A stretch of DNA of 55,766 nt from an uncultured Lachnospira sp. (GCA_946186125.1 CAMHLZ010000022.1:1-55766); one strand, 5' to 3'; shown: positions 1 to 9,517, counted from the first letter of the stretch. Program-made: numbers and translations. The notes: a model not told the origin generated them from the sequence alone.

Positions 1-51
1 ACTCTTACATATGTGAGATCACTTACCACTACATTTCGATACTGCTGATTG

Positions 52-279
52 TCAACGAAGCTTTATAAGTTCTTCCTGTTCCGGGGTTCTGTTATCCTTT
101 TCATGGAAAGAACCGGAATTATCGGCTTGTTTTACCCATTTATCAAACAGGGAAGTGGAAATATCATATTCTCTGCAAATGTCGCATCTGCGTTTTCCGG
201 CGTGGTATAAATCTACCAGCTGCTGTTTAAATGCATCTGTATATTTTCTTGGCTTTCTTCTTTGTTTTTTTTCAGTCAT
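52..279 (-). pseudogene. IS3-family transposase OrfA, 3'-truncated
   Basis: Seventy-five codons matching the N-terminal helix-turn-helix part of IS3-family OrfA: a basic start, then DAFKQQLVDLYHAGK, ICREYDIS and a turn into LFDKWV. The frame stops just after PEQEELIKLR, where intact OrfA proteins continue into a leucine-zipper segment, so the copy is broken at about position 52. No OrfB is visible in the 51 bases before it, although the window edge limits this. The sequence TGGATAGGCTACAATAAA on the minus strand near 341-358 could be the insertion sequence end (starts with TG). Confidence 0.75.
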
Positions 280-373
280 AATAATTTACTCCTTTATCTG
301 TTACTTTTATATTATATGACCTTAAAAAATCTGTCCAGTTTATTGTAGCCTATCCACCATGACGCGCAAACAC

Positions 374-398
374 AAAAAGCGCTGTGTTACCACAGCGC
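374..398 (-). terminator. Intrinsic terminator after folA
   Basis: A perfect 8-bp stem GCGCTGTG/CACAGCGC (379-386 and 391-398) with a 4-base loop. Read on the minus strand it is followed by TTTTTGTG. It lies 118 bases downstream of the dihydrofolate reductase stop. Confidence 0.75.
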
Positions 399-515
399 AT
401 ATACTTCGACAATATACATTTTATATCCCTTTTTCATTATCTACACGCGCTCTCCACATGTGGAAAATTCTACAATATTATACAAAATATGTCAAGGGAT
501 TATCATGTTAGTTTT

Positions 516-995
516 TTATTCATGACATTTTCTTGTATACGTGGTTCTGGTAAATTTAATATCCTCTCCTCCAGTCTCTCCTATCTCAAAATCAAATTCA
601 TCTTTATTAAACTCCGGAAAAAACACATCTCCATCTTCAACTACAGTATCAACCTCAGTAATATACATTTTATCAACTAACGGCATGGCTTCCTTAAACA
701 GACCGTATCCCCCCGATACGTATACATCTGTTTCGCCGGCAGCTTCAAGCGCTTCCTTAAGTGATGAAACTGTAATCAAATTCTCGCCTGTAAAATTCTT
801 AGTTCGTGATACAATGATATTCTTTCGGTCTGGAAGCGGATGTCCTATCTCTTCATACGACTTTCGCCCCATTATCACAGCATTACCGGTGGTTAATTCT
901 TTGAACTGTTTCTGCTCTCCTTTAATTCTCCATGGAATCATTCCATTTTTACCTATTACGTTATTCTTAGATCTTGCAACAATTAATCCTATCAT
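516..995 (-). CDS. folA: Dihydrofolate reductase
   Basis: 159 aa, the normal length of bacterial DHFR. It reduces dihydrofolate to tetrahydrofolate with NADPH in the cytoplasm and is the trimethoprim target. Visible motifs: N-terminal IGLIVARSKNNVIGKNG, the PWRIKGE segment placing Glu27 at the catalytic acid position (Asp27 in E. coli), AVIMGRKSYEEIG, PLPDRKNIIVSR, and VYVSGGYGLFKEA as the nucleotide-binding Gly-Gly strand. The start has a GGAAAGG ribosome site. The gene begins 20 bp after the HD-GYP stop, so the two are probably cotranscribed. Whether it is the housekeeping or a secondary copy cannot be told here. Confidence 0.95.
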   Translation of the reverse strand: MIGLIVARSKNNVIGKNGMIPWRIKGEQKQFKELTTGNAVIMGRKSYEEIGHPLPDRKNIIVSRTKNFTGENLITVSSLKEALEAAGETDVYVSGGYGLFKEAMPLVDKMYITEVDTVVEDGDVFFPEFNKDEFDFEIGETGGEDIKFTRTTYTRKCHE

Positions 996-1015
996 ATTAG
1001 TGCATACCTTTCCGA

Positions 1016-2968
1016 TTATAATTTATCTTTTTCCCACAAAACCTCTGTATTATTACTATTTATTATTCCATGAACAATCTCACGGACCACAAACGGACTG
1101 TAAGGTTTATTAATATAGTCATCAATTTTTAATTCTCTCAAATGATGCAAAGTATCCATATTATTCTCACTTACCATCATGATTACGGAAATATCATTTT
1201 CATTGCATATTTCACTATATAACAAAATACTGTCACCTTTACATATTTCCGAATCAAGCAATATCAGAGATATCTTGTTGTTTTTTATAATATTCTTTGC
1301 TTCTTTCCCCGTTTCAGCACACATTATGCAAACATATGACAATTCACCAATGATTTTTTTCAAAGAATCTCTATCATCTTTGTTATCTGTTATAATAAGT
1401 ACATTTGCTATAACCTTTTCACGCTGACACATCAGATAATCTTTATCCTCATCTATCATTTGAAGCATTATATCTGCTATCTCCGGGTCAAACTGTTTTC
1501 CTTTTCCTCGTTCAATTTCTTCTCTTATTACATTCTGTGGCAATGCGTTTCTATAACTTCTGTTACTTGCCATTGCATCATATGCATCTGCAACACCTAT
1601 AATTCTGGCTACTTCCGGTATGTCAAATGATTTTAATCCATTTGGATACCCTTTGCCATCGTATCTTTCATGATGATATTTTGCACCCTCACCTATATCA
1701 CTGTTTTCATGGATATCCTTTAAAATGTGGTATCCACTTACAGGATGTATCTGAATCTGCTCAAATTCTTCATCCGTCAGTCTTCCCGGTTTATTAATAA
1801 CCTCATTTGGAACACTTATTTTTCCAACATCATGCAATAATGCAGCATACAAAATAACTTTTTGCTCTTCTTCTGATTTACCCATTCTCTTTGCAATAGC
1901 TAACGCATATTCTGCAACTCGCTGCGAATGACCGCTTGTATACCGGTCCTTTGCATCAATTGTAGAAGCTAATGCTCTGATAATATTACTATTTAATCTG
2001 TCAAGTTTTTCAAGACTTTCATTCTCACTTTCTTCTGCCCTTTTTATTCTGTCAGCTGAGAATATACAAAATCCCACTATTACAAAAAATACCATTGTTG
2101 CAAGTACACAACCCACATAAATCTGATTTCGTATTTTTTCAAACAGTTCATCATTACTGCATATGATAATAACATACCAGTCATTTGCTATCTTTTCTGA
2201 AAATACTGTACTTTCATAACCATCAATATTAAGCTGTATCACTTTTCCGTCACATTTTATAATATCATCTACACATTTTTTTCTCTCATAAGTAGAACCA
2301 TACTGTTTTCCTGCTTCTGAATCGTCGCAATGAGATATTACCATCCCTTCGCTATTAATAATCATGCCATAACCAATTCCACTCATAGTCATGTTCTTAA
2401 CTATGCTTTGTACCTGATTCAGAGCAATATCCACCGCAACCACACTCTCCCCATCCGAAAGCAGACAGCTGAAAGATATAATTATATCACCGGTTCTTGC
2501 ATCAACATATGGCTCAGATAGAACCATCTCGCCGTCAGCCAGTTTTGCCTTAGTGTACCATACTCTTTCTGTTGGGTAATAATCTTCCGGCGGTATCCAT
2601 CCTGAGCCGGATATATATTCACCATTAATCCACCCGTATATTTCCATAAAGTTCACATCAAACTGTTTCTGCATCTGTTTTGTTGATGATTTTAGATATG
2701 TCTGAATTTTAGCACTTTCAACATTTTCATTCACCATAAAATCAACAGACTCTGCTGCCAGCCACAAAACACTTCGTCCTTTATCCAAATATTCTTCAAC
2801 CATAGTTGCCTGACTTTTAGTATTACTTATGCCAAGCTGCTTAATATCTTTAGATGAGCTCTTATAAAATGATATGAAGAAATATATTAACATAGTCGAT
2901 AATAGTACAAAAATAAGGACTATTGTTCTTACAAATTGATTTACTATCGTTTTTTTCATCTTTTTCAT
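1016..2968 (-). CDS. Membrane HD-GYP phosphodiesterase with dCache-like sensor and degenerate receiver
   Basis: 650 aa. Membrane helices at about 12-34 and 283-303 enclose a roughly 245-residue extracytoplasmic region with a PAS/dCache look (GWIPPEDYYP, WYTKAK, SEPYVDARTGDIIISFS). A cytoplasmic HD-GYP domain follows: HSQRV (347-351), HD at 379-380, and HHERYDGKGYP at 432-442, so the metal ligands and GYP signature are intact and cyclic-di-GMP hydrolysis is expected. Residues from about 521 resemble a response-regulator receiver (NVLIITDNKDDRDSL, LILLDSE, YINKPYSP), an unusual C-terminal place for it. The first ATG lies only 2 nt from GGAGG; the Met at codon 4 (2959) lies 11 nt away, so either could be the start. 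Confidence 0.88.
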   Translation of the reverse strand: MKKMKKTIVNQFVRTIVLIFVLLSTMLIYFFISFYKSSSKDIKQLGISNTKSQATMVEEYLDKGRSVLWLAAESVDFMVNENVESAKIQTYLKSSTKQMQKQFDVNFMEIYGWINGEYISGSGWIPPEDYYPTERVWYTKAKLADGEMVLSEPYVDARTGDIIISFSCLLSDGESVVAVDIALNQVQSIVKNMTMSGIGYGMIINSEGMVISHCDDSEAGKQYGSTYERKKCVDDIIKCDGKVIQLNIDGYESTVFSEKIANDWYVIIICSNDELFEKIRNQIYVGCVLATMVFFVIVGFCIFSADRIKRAEESENESLEKLDRLNSNIIRALASTIDAKDRYTSGHSQRVAEYALAIAKRMGKSEEEQKVILYAALLHDVGKISVPNEVINKPGRLTDEEFEQIQIHPVSGYHILKDIHENSDIGEGAKYHHERYDGKGYPNGLKSFDIPEVARIIGVADAYDAMASNRSYRNALPQNVIREEIERGKGKQFDPEIADIMLQMIDEDKDYLMCQREKVIANVLIITDNKDDRDSLKKIIGELSYVCIMCAETGKEAKNIIKNNKISLILLDSEICKGDSILLYSEICNENDISVIMMVSENNMDTLHHLRELKIDDYINKPYSPFVVREIVHGIINSNNTEVLWEKDKL

Positions 2969-3065
2969 TTCCTCCGCAAATTATAAACACTATAATAAGC
3001 ATACAATATTTCATGTGAATTTACAATATCAGCTTTCCTTTATTTATTTGGAGAAAATATCTACT

Positions 3066-3131
3066 GTAACATGTCATGTTACGTTTTGCACACGCAAATT
3101 GCTTGCCCATATTGCAAAATTACGGTACGAT
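3066..3131 (+). promoter_or_regulatory. Palindromic operator sites and promoter for the XRE pair
   Basis: GTAACATG-T-CATGTTAC (3066-3082) is a perfect 17-bp palindrome, followed by TTTGC-ACAC-GCAAA (3085-3098). A candidate promoter is TTGCCC (3103-3108), 17 nt, TACGAT (3126-3131). The region separates the divergent HD-GYP gene and the XRE gene, so the palindrome may serve either direction. Autoregulation by the XRE protein is an inference. Confidence 0.5.
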
Positions 3132-3175
3132 ATGATTATGAATACAAAAGGTGGCATTCCACCGGAAAGTGAGAA

Positions 3176-3640
3176 ATGATTATGGAGCAACTAGGAAATA
3201 AAATTGCAAAAAGAAGAAAAGATATGGGAATGACACAAGTTAATTTTGCAGATTCTTTATCCGTAACCAGACAAACCGTATCAAGATGGGAGACCGGAGC
3301 CGCTCTGCCGGATATAGATAAGATAAGCGATATTGCAAAAATCCTGGATATAAGCTGTGATTATCTTCTTAATGATGAAATCATTGATGATGAGAAGGAA
3401 CGTGCAACAAACATTCCTTCCGTAGTCAGTAATCTGCTAATCAGTGTAAAGGGTAAAAAAGTGATACTGGATTTTTGCGAAGGTGAAGAGGATATAGACT
3501 TAATTAATACAATCTGTACCATAACGGATTTTGAAGGTAACTGGATAAAAGTTACGGCTCATACAAAAAAAGATGATTTTGAAAAGCTTATTCCTTTATC
3601 ATCTATTTTTTCAATTGAGATTGTAAAGGAGGAAGAATAA
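3176..3640 (+). CDS. XRE-family transcriptional regulator with C-terminal strand-rich domain
   Basis: 154 aa. Residues 3-60 form a classic HTH_3 domain (LGNKIAKRRKDMGMTQVNFADSL, then VTRQTVSRWE). The linker DDEKERATNIPS leads to a roughly 65-residue domain that is shared with the next protein (see the finding). Start at 3176 or the Met two codons on (3182); both sit behind GGAAAGTGAG. The stop codon overlaps the first base of the next ATG, so the genes are translationally coupled. It probably represses its own operon. Confidence 0.85.
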   Translation: MIMEQLGNKIAKRRKDMGMTQVNFADSLSVTRQTVSRWETGAALPDIDKISDIAKILDISCDYLLNDEIIDDEKERATNIPSVVSNLLISVKGKKVILDFCEGEEDIDLINTICTITDFEGNWIKVTAHTKKDDFEKLIPLSSIFSIEIVKEEE

Positions 3641-3993
3641 TGGAACATTTAGTATGGTTACCGGCTATCTTGGGATTTTTGGCGTATTTAGAGGTTGATG
3701 GTTTAAAGAAACGGATAAAAAAATTAGAAGACCAATTAGGCAATGTAAAGGATAGTCCCATACATATAGAAAAAACTGTCCTTATGAAACTTTTGACAGA
3801 ATACATAGGAAAAGATATTGAGCTGGAGTTTTGCTCAGAGCAGTATGATCCTGATATTTACAATTCAAGCAACAAATGTACCGTCCTCGCTGTTGATGAG
3901 GAATGGGTTTTAATACAAATTTCCGGCAAAAATTGCAATAAAGAAAAATTATTCAGACTAAATCAAATTAATGGTGTGAAAGTCATTAAGTAA
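3640..3993 (+). CDS. Small membrane-anchored protein, partner of the XRE regulator
   Basis: 117 aa, family not recognised. One N-terminal hydrophobic helix (about 4-18, WLPAILGFLAYL), a short coiled segment (LKKRIKKLEDQLGN), then a C-terminal domain from about residue 48 that resembles the C-terminus of the upstream XRE protein (GKDIELEFC, a central VDEEWVLIQI, a final KLFRLNQINGVKVIK). The ATG overlaps the upstream stop and GGAGGAAG precedes it. Coupling and shared domain suggest the two proteins interact, for example membrane sequestration of the regulator; that is inference. Confidence 0.7.
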   Translation: MEHLVWLPAILGFLAYLEVDGLKKRIKKLEDQLGNVKDSPIHIEKTVLMKLLTEYIGKDIELEFCSEQYDPDIYNSSNKCTVLAVDEEWVLIQISGKNCNKEKLFRLNQINGVKVIK

Positions 3994-4171
3994 TGTTACT
4001 TCTCCGGCTTAGCAAAAGCCGGAAAAATGTACTTATACGCGTATGGAATTCGTCCTCAGACAATACAGACATCTGTCATTTCACATCGGAATGCTAAATG
4101 GCCAGACTGCTGTTTCCACAGGTAAATTTCCAATGTGGGTATCGCAGACTGACCAATATGTTGATGGGATA
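3994..4171. other. Convergent intergenic region
   Basis: Contains a hairpin CCGGCTT/AAGCCGG (about 4005-4024) without a clear T-run on the plus side. An open frame at 4043-4267 + runs into the permease gene antisense and I do not support it as a gene. Nothing else recognised. Confidence 0.4.
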
Positions 4172-6220
4172 CTATTCGGAAGATATAGATTTTCCTCTTA
4201 TAATCCATTTACTGTTAATATAAGTAACAATAAAATATCCGCCATAAACCATCAAAAGAATAACTGATGTTAAAGCTATAGACCTCCCCATTCCTTCCGT
4301 ACCAAATATTTCCATAACCTTCATGGCGAACTTCATTCCAAATACGGAATGAATTATCGCCAAAATAAGTGGAAGCAGGAAAAAAATTCCTGTCTGGCGG
4401 AATAACGATGATGATATATCTTTTTCATCCGTACCGATTTTTCTTAAAGTGTCATACTTTGGTATACTGTCAACACTCTCTGACAATTCTTTAAGCGCAA
4501 GAATTGCTCCACAGGCTACAAGAAATACAATACCAATATACAGTCCTAAAAATGCAAGAATTGCTCCAAGACCAATCGCCGCGTCATAAATATCCAGCTT
4601 TGTTTCAAACATAAGCATTATTTCATCTTCATTATATTTTCCGTTTAAATATGCTGTAATAGTGTCAATACGTTCTCTCTGACTCTGTTCTACATTTTGT
4701 TTTTCCTCTTTTGATTCTGCGTTATAATTTCCGGTAAATATGTCCATATTTGCAGCATCCGGCGATACCGCATTATCCGGTACTACATATACACCTGCAT
4801 TAAGGTGCTGTGCTCCGATACATATAAATCCATCTTTGCATTTATCATATTTAGAATGCAGCTTTTTGCCAAACACAGTTATTTCACTACCTTTATCAAG
4901 TGCTAAATCCCTGATTTGTTTCATACCATTGTAATCACATAACACTATGTACTCATCATCCGAAAGCGTTAACGGTTCTTTGCCAAATAATTTCAAAAGA
5001 TTATTATAATCACTTATTTTAACAATTGTCTCCGATGTTTCGTAATCAATAAACGCATAATTTTTCTTCAGTACATCCAACTGTTCTCCCAATGATTCAG
5101 CAAGCGTAAATGACTCATCAGCATACGCCTGAAAATGCACATAATCTTTAAATCCATCTGTCACTTCATAACCATTGTTTTTATATATCTCAGAAATCCC
5201 CCTGTCTTCTTCCTTAATTTCAAATACAATCTGTGCATCCACAGGACAAAGTGTTTTTAAATTTGAATTCAGCGAATTTCTTACCGAAAAAGCTGTTGTA
5301 AGAGAACATATTGTCACGAATAACATTAAACAAATCGCACTCATCGAAAAAACCATCGTGCTCACCTTGCTGCTTATCTGACGAAATGTAAATGAATTCA
5401 AACCTCTATGGTACACTTTTTTCATACGCATTATTACTCTCAAAAGAAGTCCGGCCACTGATAAGAAAATCATAAACGTAGCTGTAACTCCAAGAGCGAT
5501 ACATATGCCTATTTTTTCGGTATTCAGATTCTCGTAATTGAATGCCACCTGATAATATGCGTATCCAAGTCCCAGTACGGCAACTGTAAAAATAACAACG
5601 CACACAATTGGATTTCTCAAGCGAATCTTCTCAGATTTCTTACCGCTCTGAATCAGGTCTATCAGTTTCATCTTTGTAACAGAACCACTGTTAGAAAGCA
5701 TAACGATAGCATACATTACCGTAAAATATACTATTGTCATCCCTATCGCTTTACCCGATACTGAAAATTTATATGCTGTCATATCTGCTTCAAAAAGATT
5801 CGCAACCAACGCACTCATCAACTGTGAAAGTCCTATACCGGCAAAGAGACCGGCCACTAGCGAACCAATTCCTATGACAACTGTTTCTATCAATAAAATA
5901 GCCGATATTTTTCCTTTACTCATGCCAAGCAACATATATAGAGCAAATTCCCTGCTCCTTCTCTTCATCAAAAAGCGGCTGGCATATACAATCAGTGCTG
6001 CAAGAATGCTTGCCACAAAAACACTTACTCCCGAAATAGTAGTCATCATCAGTTTAACAATATCATTTCTACTTGAAGATACTTTCATCATTGCAGCCTG
6101 TCCGCCTATCGCATTAAACACGTAAAAAATCGAAACTCCAAGAATAAGTGTAAAAAAATAAATAGCATAATCTCTGAGACTTCTTTTTATATTTCTCAAA
6201 GGAATCTTAAAGAGCATCAT
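4172..6220 (-). CDS. BceB-type FtsX-like ABC permease
   Basis: About 682 aa, matching BceB-type permeases: four membrane helices in the first 240 residues (around 17-37, 55-80, 108-130, 150-170), further pairs near 205-265 and 285-310, a roughly 200-residue extracellular domain (about 320-545) and three C-terminal helices. It forms a transporter with the ATPase encoded just upstream, conferring resistance to or sensing of cell-wall-active peptides and complexing with the kinase. I chose the ATG at 6220 because AGGGGGTG lies 6-7 nt before it; an ATG at 6229 also exists. It overlaps the ATPase gene by 14 bp. Confidence 0.87.
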   Translation of the reverse strand: MMLFKIPLRNIKRSLRDYAIYFFTLILGVSIFYVFNAIGGQAAMMKVSSSRNDIVKLMMTTISGVSVFVASILAALIVYASRFLMKRRSREFALYMLLGMSKGKISAILLIETVVIGIGSLVAGLFAGIGLSQLMSALVANLFEADMTAYKFSVSGKAIGMTIVYFTVMYAIVMLSNSGSVTKMKLIDLIQSGKKSEKIRLRNPIVCVVIFTVAVLGLGYAYYQVAFNYENLNTEKIGICIALGVTATFMIFLSVAGLLLRVIMRMKKVYHRGLNSFTFRQISSKVSTMVFSMSAICLMLFVTICSLTTAFSVRNSLNSNLKTLCPVDAQIVFEIKEEDRGISEIYKNNGYEVTDGFKDYVHFQAYADESFTLAESLGEQLDVLKKNYAFIDYETSETIVKISDYNNLLKLFGKEPLTLSDDEYIVLCDYNGMKQIRDLALDKGSEITVFGKKLHSKYDKCKDGFICIGAQHLNAGVYVVPDNAVSPDAANMDIFTGNYNAESKEEKQNVEQSQRERIDTITAYLNGKYNEDEIMLMFETKLDIYDAAIGLGAILAFLGLYIGIVFLVACGAILALKELSESVDSIPKYDTLRKIGTDEKDISSSLFRQTGIFFLLPLILAIIHSVFGMKFAMKVMEIFGTEGMGRSIALTSVILLMVYGGYFIVTYINSKWIIRGKSISSE

Positions 6221-6971
6221 TTGCGTCACCCCCTAATAACGTAATGACATCAATAATTTTGTCAAAGAACCCCTTACGATTGCCATCTCCACGGGATAAC
6301 TCGTGATATATCTTTCCGTCTTTTATAAAAATAACCCTGCCCGCATAACTTGCAGAAAAACTGTCATGTGTAACCATCATAATAGTTGCATCCTGTTCTT
6401 TGTTTAAATACGTCAGCCTCTCCATCAACATTTTAGATGATTTCGAATCAAGTGCGCCTGTAGGCTCATCTGCCAGTATAATACTTGGATTTGTAACGAT
6501 TGCCCTTGCTGAAGCCACCCTTTGTTTCTGACCGCCCGACATCTGATACGGATATTTTTCAAGCACCTCAGTAATACCCAGCTGTTCTGCAACTTTCCTT
6601 ACCTCTGAGTCTATCTCATCTGACTTTTTTTTCTGAATAGAAAGCGCCAAGGCAATGTTTTCATATGCAGTAAGTGTGTCTAAAAGATTGAAATCCTGAA
6701 AAACGAAGCCTAGCTTTTCTCTACGAAAACGATTTAATGCCTTTCCCTTTAGTTTTGTAACGTCCTCATTTTCCAGGTATATATGACCTGCCGTCACCCT
6801 GTCAATCGTAGATATGCAATTCAACAAAGTGGTCTTTCCACTTCCCGATGCTCCCATTATGGCTACAAATTCTCCCTTATCAACCTTAAATGAAATATCA
6901 TCTATCGCTTTTGTAAGACTTGATTTATTTCCATAATATTTTTCTATCTGTTCTACCTTTAGTAATTCCAT
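6207..6971 (-). CDS. BceA-type ABC transporter ATPase
   Basis: About 254 aa ATPase of the LolD/MacB/BceA class. Walker A GASGSGKTT, Q-loop FVFQDFNLLD, signature MSGGQKQR, Walker B IILADEPTGALDS and H-loop VTHDS are all present. Start at 6971 rather than 6989: AAAGGAG precedes ATGGAATTACTAAAGG at proper distance, whereas the upstream ATG has no site. Partner of the following permease; expected to be induced by the linked response regulator through the inverted repeat at 7058-7081. Confidence 0.92.
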   Translation of the reverse strand: MELLKVEQIEKYYGNKSSLTKAIDDISFKVDKGEFVAIMGASGSGKTTLLNCISTIDRVTAGHIYLENEDVTKLKGKALNRFRREKLGFVFQDFNLLDTLTAYENIALALSIQKKKSDEIDSEVRKVAEQLGITEVLEKYPYQMSGGQKQRVASARAIVTNPSIILADEPTGALDSKSSKMLMERLTYLNKEQDATIMMVTHDSFSASYAGRVIFIKDGKIYHELSRGDGNRKGFFDKIIDVITLLGGDANDAL

Positions 6972-7057
6972 ATAAATGGCTCCTTTCATTTTGCCTGTTT
7001 TTTTCTGCTATGCCATATACTTTAACGTAAAAAAATAAATCTGTCGCTATTCTTATC

Positions 7058-7081
7058 TTACAAAACATTACAATTTTGTAA
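7058..7081 (-). promoter_or_regulatory. Probable BceR-type binding site before the ABC genes
   Basis: Inverted repeat TTACAAAA (7058-7065) and TTTTGTAA (7074-7081) in the short gap between the kinase gene and the ABC genes, where Bce-type regulators usually bind. TnACA-N-TGTAA symmetry fits the family. Binding is inferred. Confidence 0.55.
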
Positions 7082-7083
7082 TC

Positions 7084-8097
7084 TTACTCCATCTTATAAA
7101 AATCATTTTTTGCAAATATAATTCTTACCTCGGTATATTCACCATACTCTGAAATCACCTCTATACGGTGTCCCAGTTTTGAGCAAAGTTTTTTTGAAAT
7201 ATATAACCCCATGCCGGTTGAACTCTTGTTTCCCCTGCCATTATGTCCGGTAAATGTCTTTTCAAATATGTAAGGAATATCTTCTTTAATTATACCCTTT
7301 CCATTATCTTTAAAATGAAAGATTACGCATTTATCGAGATTATCTGCCCACACTTCTAACATCAGCTGTCTGTCTTCTGAACAATATTTTATGCTGTTTG
7401 CCATCAACTGACCTATAATAAATTCAAGCCATTTTCCATCAGTTAATACCATAACATCTAATCCGGTCGTTTTTATTTGTGCATCAAGTATCTGTAATAT
7501 TTCTCTATTTTTAACGGCAACACTTCCAAAAATCTTTTTGATTGAGACTTCTTTTATGACATAGTCTCTCTCGGCATTCTCACTGCGGGCGTAATACAAA
7601 ACATTTTCTATATAGTCATCTATTCTCTTTATCTGTGCTGTCATTTTAGTTTCAGGCTTATCACTGTTATGACACATCAGTCTAAGACTTGCTACCGGAA
7701 TCTTGGCTTCATGAACCCACATCTCTATATATTCACGAAAATCTTTATTCTGTCTTCTGTAATCTGCTACATGTTCGGTCATTGATTTATCACATTCCCT
7801 AAGTGTATCAATGTAAATTTTCCCCTCATAAAAATCAGGATATTCAATCAGTTCCGGCAACAGATACTTTTTATCGAGTTCTTCTAATGACTTTTTAAGT
7901 GTATTATAAAATTCCCTCTTCCTCATATACTCCCATATTTCCACAAATAAAAAAGTCATGACAAATACAAATGTCACAACAATAATCGCCTGAGATTTCA
8001 CCTTAAATGCAATAAGAAATGTGATAATTACAAAAACCTCAACTGTCTTTGCAACATAAACCGGTATTCGGTCTTTAATATACTCTAATAATTTCAT
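7084..8097 (-). CDS. BceS-like intramembrane-sensing histidine kinase
   Basis: 337 aa. Two closely spaced membrane helices (about 17-32 and 37-56) with almost no external loop, the hallmark of intramembrane-sensing kinases that get their signal from the ABC transporter. Phospho-acceptor His129 in EMWVHEAKIPVAS, N box QLMANSIKY, G1 DNGKGI, F box IFEKTFTG and G2 GMGLYIS are intact. It overlaps the regulator gene by 4 bp. Expected partner: the response regulator at 8094-8756. Confidence 0.92.
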   Translation of the reverse strand: MKLLEYIKDRIPVYVAKTVEVFVIITFLIAFKVKSQAIIVVTFVFVMTFLFVEIWEYMRKREFYNTLKKSLEELDKKYLLPELIEYPDFYEGKIYIDTLRECDKSMTEHVADYRRQNKDFREYIEMWVHEAKIPVASLRLMCHNSDKPETKMTAQIKRIDDYIENVLYYARSENAERDYVIKEVSIKKIFGSVAVKNREILQILDAQIKTTGLDVMVLTDGKWLEFIIGQLMANSIKYCSEDRQLMLEVWADNLDKCVIFHFKDNGKGIIKEDIPYIFEKTFTGHNGRGNKSSTGMGLYISKKLCSKLGHRIEVISEYGEYTEVRIIFAKNDFYKME

Positions 8098-8756
8098 TTC
8101 AACAAATACCCCTGTTTCTTCCGGGTTTCTATCGCATCTCCTATTCCGAGTTCTGACAATTTTGTACGAAGCCTGCTAATATTGACTGAAAGAGCATTAT
8201 CATTAAGATACTCATCATTGTCCCATAAAACTGTCATCATTTCATCACGTGACACTATTTCTCCCTTATTATCAAGTAACAGTCCGAAAATTATCATTTC
8301 ATTTTTTGTAAGTATCTGCTCCTTTCCGTTTCCCGATATACTCCCGCTCGCTAAATTCACCTGAATATCATTATACATCTGCGTCTGTCCCGTTTTCTGA
8401 CTTCTCTTTAATACTGCCGTTATCCGCAATAGAAGTATTGTCGGATTATACGGTTTTGTAATATAGTCATCTGCACCATAACTCATTGATAATACCTCAT
8501 CAATATCTTCTGCACTGCTGGTAAGCATTATAATAGGAGTATCACTGATTTTACGGTATTTTTGCAAAATTACCTCTCCGTTTTCTCCCGGAAGATTAAT
8601 ATCAAGCAGAATCAAATCTGCATCTGACTTTTTCATTTGCAGGTGAACATTATCAAATACTTCTATCTTACCTACGGTGTACCCTGCCTTTTCCAAAAGA
8701 ACAGATAATTCCTCACATAAAGTCCTGTCATCCTCAACTATCAATATTTTACTCAT
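8094..8756 (-). CDS. BceR-like OmpR-family response regulator
   Basis: 220 aa. Receiver domain with acidic pair ED at 8-9, phospho-acceptor Asp52 in LLDINLPGENG and Lys101 in TKPYNP; C-terminal winged helix (about 125-220) ending SRLRTKLSELG and TRKKQGYLLK. First gene of the regulator/kinase/ATPase/permease string, beginning 14 bp after the cbiL stop, so read-through from the cobalamin gene is possible. Confidence 0.93.
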   Translation of the reverse strand: MSKILIVEDDRTLCEELSVLLEKAGYTVGKIEVFDNVHLQMKKSDADLILLDINLPGENGEVILQKYRKISDTPIIMLTSSAEDIDEVLSMSYGADDYITKPYNPTILLLRITAVLKRSQKTGQTQMYNDIQVNLASGSISGNGKEQILTKNEMIIFGLLLDNKGEIVSRDEMMTVLWDNDEYLNDNALSVNISRLRTKLSELGIGDAIETRKKQGYLLK

Positions 8757-8770
8757 TTATGTATTTCCTT

Positions 8771-9451
8771 TCATGTCTTTGCTATAATAAGAGAATAATA
8801 TCCCGCGTCATCCGGTATTTCATCTATATTCCTATATATTTTTTCATTTTCCATACCGCAGTTTTCAACCGCCTGAACCTGCATTTTACTACCGCAAAGC
8901 ATCTCCTTTACTTCTTTCATATGACTTGCAGATTTCATCAACACATAATTTTCTTTGTCTGAAAATTCTATATCTGTATTATGAACAGCAGGTATAATAT
9001 GAAGTTTCTCATCCCACTCCGCCAGTGGAATATTTAATCCGGCGGCAGCAGCACAAAAAGACGGTATACCGCTTATCATTTCCACCTCGTAACCATCTGT
9101 CTCTAAAATATTTTTTAAATAGGTAAATGTAGAGTAAATCGTCGGATCTCCCAACGTCAGATATAACACATTTTTTCCCTGATTTAAATATGATTCTATT
9201 AACTTTGCCCCTTTTTCATGTTCTTTGCGTAGCAGCTCATAATCCTTAATCATTGGCATATTAATAGGCACTAAAGTTTTTTTTGCTATTTCCGGCAGGG
9301 CTGCCTCAGCTATTTTATATGCTGCCGAATATTTAGGATTTTTACCCGGAACCGCTATAATATCATTTTCCCTGATCATTCTGATGGCTTTAACTGTCAT
9401 TAATTCCGGATCTCCCGGTCCGACACCGACACCATATGCTATCCCTTTCAT
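8771..9451 (-). CDS. cbiL: Precorrin-2 / cobalt-factor-2 C20-methyltransferase
   Basis: 226 aa SAM-dependent tetrapyrrole methylase. GVGVGPGDPELMTVKA at the N-terminus is the precorrin methylase glycine motif, GDPTIYSTFTYL the second signature, and SGIPSFCAAAAGLNIPLAE the third. The combination and length fit CbiL/CobI, which adds the C20 methyl in corrin synthesis. No other cobalamin gene is visible in the window, so it is either detached from the cluster or belongs to one outside. GGAATGA precedes the ATG. Confidence 0.85.
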   Translation of the reverse strand: MKGIAYGVGVGPGDPELMTVKAIRMIRENDIIAVPGKNPKYSAAYKIAEAALPEIAKKTLVPINMPMIKDYELLRKEHEKGAKLIESYLNQGKNVLYLTLGDPTIYSTFTYLKNILETDGYEVEMISGIPSFCAAAAGLNIPLAEWDEKLHIIPAVHNTDIEFSDKENYVLMKSASHMKEVKEMLCGSKMQVQAVENCGMENEKIYRNIDEIPDDAGYYSLIIAKT

Positions 9452-9517
9452 AACGTCATTCCTTTAAAAATATACTGTATTGAAATACTACCACATTTCT
9501 TACAACACATACCAAAA

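Noticed and set aside
541-1113. Plus-strand 190-codon open frame
   Set aside because: Antisense to DHFR and the HD-GYP gene end; no ribosome site or recognisable domain.
4043-4267. Plus-strand 74-codon frame after the XRE pair
   Set aside because: Runs into the permease antisense, no ribosome site, no family features.
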